Of a stretch of 35,968 nt of DNA, positions 32,542 through 35,968 are shown in pieces; positions within the stretch are counted from its first letter, which is position 1, and each line of letters begins with the position of its first letter. The DNA is from Egibacteraceae bacterium (lineage in GTDB: Bacteria; Actinomycetota; Nitriliruptoria; Euzebyales; Egibacteraceae), in NCBI GenBank assembly GCA_030446745.1, contig JAUJMS010000012.1, positions 48,382 to 84,349 on the forward strand, written 5' to 3'. The notes beneath the pieces were generated by a model. It made no database searches, was not told the DNA's origin, and saw only the letters and a list, made by a program, of their open reading frames with translations. Both the position numbers and the translations under genes were made by a program.

Positions 32542-33500
32542 CAACGTCCCTTGCTCACGCATGCGATGCAGTGTCGGCAAGGGTAGGTTGAGGCCAACCG
32601 CTCCGCCACGGCCTCCACCTGCTCGGAGAGCACGAGCAGAGGACCGTCCCTGCGCTCTCGGACCATGCCGTCGCCGCCGACGGCGAACAGCCCTTGGCTC
32701 GCTTGGCGGTTCCCGTCCTCGACCGGCTTGGCGAGCGTCTTGCCGGCGTCGGAGTAGGTCTCGACGTGGATCCACGCGATGTCTCCCCCAGTCCCTGCTT
32801 GCCCGAACCGCGTCGATAGTCTCGACCGACGGACCACACACCGCCGTTTGGCAGTACGCCGGGGTCGCGAACGTCGGCATGACCAGTACCGGTCTTGGAG
32901 CGCTTCGTCCAGGCTGACGTCGTGCATTCCACAGGGCGGCTTCGCCGTGCACACGTCGTCCACGCCGCGCGGCTTGTCGAACGTCGGCGTGGCAACGATC
33001 AGGCGGACGTGCCTGGCGCGATGAGCGCACTCGTCTCCAGCACGTTGCGACCTGCAACTCCGCAACGCCGGCACGCTGCGTCTGTGGGGTAACGGCCGTC
33101 CTGAACGCGCCGGACTCGCCGAAGTCGACCTTCGTGAGATACAGCCCCAGCGCCACACCCTCGACTTCCCGGAACTCGCCGGCAGGGGAGCCGATGGCTC
33201 GCCGCCGGCAGGCTGGTACCTCGACGTCCGTTTTTGATCGTCTCGCCGTCGCGCAGCCCGAAGGCGAACGGCTGATCTTGGCCTTGGAGCAGCTCGAACG
33301 CCGCGCGCGATGCGTCGGTTGGGCGTGCGCGACGCGTGCAGGCACTGGCGACGGCGCTGCATGCCGCTGTGGCGCGGCGATCCCACGGTGCGACTTGCGC
33401 ACGAGCCCGGCGCCGGGCCGCGACGCCGGCGAGTGACCAATCGACGTCGGTGTGGCCCTCCACTTCCATGGCGGTCTCGCGGGCAGGTAGCCGCCTCGCC
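32541..33500 (-). pseudogene. Exported thioredoxin-fold protein, multiply frameshifted; 5' end unresolved
   Basis: Reading the minus strand across frames gives one recognisable actinobacterial protein: RAAFELLQGQDQPFAFGLRD (near 33290), FREVEGVALGLYLTKVDFGE (near 33150), RLIVATPTFDKPRGVDDVCT with PPCGMHDVSLDEALQDR, then RPVLVMPTFATPAYCQTAVC (the C-x4-C-containing thioredoxin-like strand), GGDIAWIHVETYSDAGKTLA, GLFAVGGDGMVRERRD and LSEQVEAVAERLA. At least four frame changes are needed. The N-terminal signal was not found. The stop TGA at 32541 overlaps the blaI ATG (TGATG), so the unit thioredoxin-like, blaI, M56 was one coupled operon. Confidence 0.68.
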
Positions 33501-33577
33501 GCGGACGGCAACAGCCGCTACGGTGGATAGTACTCGACGGTAAGGGCCTCCCGCTCGCGAGTTCGACCGAGACAAGG

Positions 33578-34461
33578 ATGGACAACATGCAGCTGGCGAC
33601 CCGTTCGCGAGCCGCCGGCGGTTCGCGCTGCCGCTGGCCGCGCTGGCGGTGGTGGCTGCGGCGTGCGGCGGTGGAGCGAGTGGCCAGCCGACGGCGGCCG
33701 ACCTCGTCCACGTCCATCGTCTGCAAGCCGTACCCGATGGCGACGGCGTGTACGTCGCGACGCACACGGGGCTGTTCGAGGTGGACGACGGCGACATCCG
33801 TGCGGTCGGCAGCGCGACGCACGACCTCATGGGCTTCACGGTGGCAGGACCAAACGACCTGCTCGCCAGCGGCCACCCCGACCTGCGCGTCGAGGACCTG
33901 CAGGTCGACGGCAAACCGCCCTTGCTGGGACTCGTTCAGAGCAGCGACGGCGAGGAGTGGGAGCCGCTGTCGCTTCTGGGAGATGTCGACTTCCACGGTC
34001 TGGTGGCGGCACACGGGCAGGTCTACGGTCTGGACTCCCAGACGGGCGCGCTGATGGTGAGCGCTGACCGCGAGACCTGGGACACCCGCGTCGCCGGGCT
34101 GCCGCTGATCGATTTCGCGGTCAGCCCCGACGATCCCGATGTCCTGGTCGGCACCGGGGAGGGCGGGCTGCTGCGCAGCGAGGATGGCGGCAGGTCGTGG
34201 CAGCCGGTGAGCTCCGAGCGTCTGGTGTTCTTGAGCTGGACCGACGAAGGGCTGTTCGGGGTGTCTCCGGAGGGCGCAGTAGCCGTTTCCACCGACGGAG
34301 GGCGGATGTGGGATTCTCGCGGGAGCGCCGGCGGGGTGCCTGAGGCGCTGCTGGTCACCGACGACGCCATCTATGTCGCGGTCAGCGAGGCCGGCATCAA
34401 GCGATCGACGGACGGCGGCGAGACATTCGAGTTCTTCCTGCGCACAGGAAGCGGCGGATAG
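33578..34461 (+). pseudogene. F510_1955-like BNR lipoprotein, frameshift in the signal peptide
   Basis: The intact body (frame containing 33649) starts RFALPLAALAVVAAACGGG, a lipoprotein signal with lipobox VAAAC. It continues LVHVHRLQAVPDGDGVYVAT and THTGLFEVDDGDIRAVGSAT, with Asp-box repeats SEDGGRSWQPV, STDGGRMWDSR and STDGGETFEFF, as in F510_1955-type 'glycosylhydrolase' proteins of metal-resistance clusters; no glycosidase activity is shown for them. That frame has no start codon. The ATG at 33578 (MDNMQLATRSRAAG) lies in another frame and would join by one indel at about 33605-33620. A TTG/GTG inside the signal is the only intact-gene alternative. The product would sit on the outer face of the membrane. 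Confidence 0.72.
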
Positions 34462-34463
34462 CC

Positions 34464-35012
34464 GTGCCGTTGCGCCCGCGGATGCGACCGCGCCGCGCTG
34501 CCGCGGACTTGCTCCTGCTCGTCGTCGTTGCCGCGTGCGCGCCAGGTAACGACAGCGGTCAACCGGCTGCGGCAGCCGACGCAACCGCGACTTGCGACGC
34601 ACCGGTCACACCTCCATTGCAGTCCGGCAGCCACATCATCGGCAACCGCCCTCCGCCGGTGGCGTACTCGTCGACTCCGCCGACGTCGGGTTGGCACGCC
34701 TCCGGAAAGGTCGACGTCGCCGTGCGCACGGACGACCCCTACACGGAACCCGAGCAGGTGAGCGTTCTCGAAGGCGGCGCCGTCGTGGTCTCCTACAACG
34801 GTCTCGGCCGAGACGAACGCCGACGTCTTGATGAACTCGCGGGGCAGTATCCGCAGCAGATTGCCGTCACCCCGTACGCACAGCTGGAGCCGGGAGAGGT
34901 CGCGCTGACTGGCTACGGGGTACTCCAACGCTGCGACGGGCTCGATGTCGAAGCGATCCGCGCCTTTACCGCCACCTACGCCACCGTAGACGCGGAAGCC
35001 TCGCACGAGTAG
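34464..35012 (+). CDS. DUF3105 lipoprotein
   Basis: A 182-residue exported protein from a GTG 2 nt after the BNR gene's stop. The signal ends in a lipobox (ADLLLLVVVAACAPG). The body matches DUF3105: VAYSSTPPTSGWHASGKVDV, then VLEGGAVVVSYNGLGRDE (equivalent to 'HslEHG.vv..Y' but with the first His absent), and IAVTPYAQLEPGEVALTGYG. DUF3105 function is unknown; it often accompanies F510_1955 and DsbA-like genes. The HSLEHG histidines, usually conserved, read QVSVLEGG here, so any metal site built from them is altered. Confidence 0.8.
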   Translation: MPLRPRMRPRRAAADLLLLVVVAACAPGNDSGQPAAAADATATCDAPVTPPLQSGSHIIGNRPPPVAYSSTPPTSGWHASGKVDVAVRTDDPYTEPEQVSVLEGGAVVVSYNGLGRDERRRLDELAGQYPQQIAVTPYAQLEPGEVALTGYGVLQRCDGLDVEAIRAFTATYATVDAEASHE

Positions 35013-35024
35013 GACAGACCCTCG

Positions 35025-35558
35025 TCACGACAGGCCAGCGTCGGTCAGCGAGCAGACAAGGGCAAGGCTGGGTGCCTCCCGCAGCTGCTGGAGCGACGCG
35101 GGCGGAGGCTGGGCCAGCGCGAAGGCGGCAACGACAACGACGCCCGCCGCCGCGAGTGAGACCGCGCTGACGCCCCGGCGTCCCAGCGCGGCAGCCGTCC
35201 AACCGCCGAGCACCAACGCGAACAGGCCGAACAGCGTGCCGAGCGGCAACGGGATGAAGTGCACACGGATGTGGAGCGCGAACACGTCCATCCAGCCGAC
35301 GTGCAGGATCCCCGCGACGAGGAAGAGGACGTCCGGCGTGGCGGAATACAGGTGACCCATACCGCCCGCAGCCCACGCGCCGCGCGGCGCGCGACGCCGC
35401 ACCAGCGCGACGACGGTGAGCAAGCCCACGGCCAGCACCGCGCCGAGCAGCGCGTGTAGCCAGTAGTGCAGCAGCGCGTCCAGGCGCGCGTAGGCGCGGA
35501 ACAGCCACAGCTCCATCGCGACGACGAGCACCGGGACGATCAGCGCGCGCGCTCGCAT
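35025..35558 (-). CDS. Polytopic membrane protein, unknown
   Basis: A 177-residue protein with about five spans (LIVPVLVVAMELWLFRAYAR; HYWLHALLGAVLAVGLLTVV; YSATPDVLFLVAGILHVGWM; LPLGTLFGLFALVLGGWTAA; VSLAAAGVVVVAAFALA). Histidines recur at membrane borders (LLHYWLH, GILHVGWMDVFALHIRVHF), a pattern that could bind metal or haem, though this is only suggestive. No family is recognised. The ATG at 35558 overlaps the stop of the upstream CxxC protein (ATGA), so they are co-translated. It converges on the DUF3105 gene with 12 nt between stops. Confidence 0.72.
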   Translation of the reverse strand: MRARALIVPVLVVAMELWLFRAYARLDALLHYWLHALLGAVLAVGLLTVVALVRRRAPRGAWAAGGMGHLYSATPDVLFLVAGILHVGWMDVFALHIRVHFIPLPLGTLFGLFALVLGGWTAAALGRRGVSAVSLAAAGVVVVAAFALAQPPPASLQQLREAPSLALVCSLTDAGLS

Positions 35559-35965
35559 CAGTCGACCCCGTCCACCACGGTCTGCACCTCGAGCGCATGG
35601 TCGCCGACGTGTGCGTCGAACGTCCGGTAGCGCACGCGACCGCTGCTGTCAATGACGGCATAGCCGGGCCCCACCCGCCCGTCGATGGTCGCCAGCGCGT
35701 ACGCCGCCGCCACCGATGCGTCGTCGGTGACGGCAACCTGCGCGTCCACGTCCGGAGCCTCGCACCGGGTGCAGACGACCAAGACCGCGGGTTTCCCACG
35801 CTGGAAACCAAGCTCGTCGTAGGCGGGAGCCGGCTCGTCGAGGTACAGCAGATCGAGCTGCTGCAAGGCGTGGACCGGGTCGTGCAGCTGGTGCTGGGTG
35901 CTCGACAGCAGCGCGATGATTCCCGCGCCGACGACCGTGACGAGCGCGAGCACCGTCGCAACCAC
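35558..35965 (-). CDS. Membrane-anchored thioredoxin-fold-like CxxC protein, possibly partial
   Basis: A 135-residue protein from a GTG at 35965, three bases from the window edge, so a longer N-terminus beyond the window cannot be excluded. One span (VATVLALVTVVGAGIIALLS) leads to a small exported domain: AYDELGFQRGKPAVLVVCTR, with CTRC at the thioredoxin active-site position, and then GPGYAVIDSSGRVRYRTFDA, the TlpA-like last strands. It lacks the usual Trp before the CxxC. Coupled to the next gene by ATGA. It adds another thiol protein to the island. Confidence 0.72.
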   Translation of the reverse strand: MVATVLALVTVVGAGIIALLSSTQHQLHDPVHALQQLDLLYLDEPAPAYDELGFQRGKPAVLVVCTRCEAPDVDAQVAVTDDASVAAAYALATIDGRVGPGYAVIDSSGRVRYRTFDAHVGDHALEVQTVVDGVD

Positions 35966-35968
35966 GAG

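Noticed and set aside
32497-34602. Minus-strand 701-codon frame as a single gene
   Set aside because: Only short segments (around 33150 and 32820) are protein-like and belong to the frameshifted thioredoxin-fold gene; the rest is antisense of the BNR lipoprotein.
1-35968. CRISPR arrays, tRNA/rRNA genes, insertion sequences or phage genes
   Set aside because: No spaced identical repeats, cloverleaf-like segments, transposase or integrase motifs were seen on either strand.

Overview
The window is about 72% GC by eye, uses GTG starts freely, and packs its genes with 1-4 nt overlaps. A BldC-type regulator, a valine/leucine-type dehydrogenase, DUF2795 proteins and an actinobacterial aa3-type oxidase point to an actinomycete. 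The huge secreted protein ending in three S-layer-homology (SLH) repeats is unusual for ordinary Streptomyces or Mycobacterium and fits the deep-branching Nitriliruptoria/Euzebya/Egibacter group. That placement is inference. No tRNA, rRNA, CRISPR array or insertion sequence was seen.

Region 1 (1-2.75 kb): a minus-strand run of amino-acid dehydrogenase, PKD-like fragment, NUDIX hydrolase and Uma2-type protein, then the stand-alone plus-strand regulator bldC. Region 2 (2.8-6.3 kb): a secreted FG-GAP/VCBS-like protein, then a wrecked Xaa-Pro dipeptidyl-peptidase gene whose catalytic core lies inverted inside its own C-terminal part. Region 3 (6.3-11.4 kb): a GT-C-like membrane protein diverging from a phosphoribosyltransferase/DUF72/DUF2795 run, a tiny cysteine-containing secreted peptide, and a PlsC acyltransferase fused to DUF2795. 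Region 4 (11.6-20.1 kb): the 1335-residue BNR + SLH surface protein, a Tat-exported metallophosphoesterase, a small membrane protein with no ordinary start codon, a methyltransferase and an LLM flavin oxidoreductase.

Region 5 (20.2-25.5 kb): a translationally coupled cytochrome c oxidase operon (subunit II, fused subunits I+III, a small membrane protein and a CtaG-like assembly factor), followed by a methyltransferase.

Region 6 (25.5 kb to the end): a dense extracytoplasmic thiol-redox island. It holds a SHOCT membrane protein, a TlpA/ResA-like thioredoxin, two CcdA/DsbD-like membrane proteins, a redoxin, a glutaredoxin-like protein, a DUF2933 protein, an alpha/beta hydrolase, a three-gene unit (thioredoxin-fold protein, BlaI-family repressor, M56 metallopeptidase), an F510_1955-like BNR lipoprotein, a DUF3105 lipoprotein, a membrane protein and another CxxC protein. 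Similar TAC...GTA dyads sit just upstream of several of these genes, suggesting a common regulator, possibly the local BlaI. Its position next to the oxidase suggests cofactor (copper) delivery or disulfide handling at the membrane, but no gene proves the metal.

Five adjacent genes between about 31.0 and 33.6 kb carry many single-base frameshifts while keeping protein-like sequence in the alternative frames. That pattern suggests either very recent decay or local sequence error.
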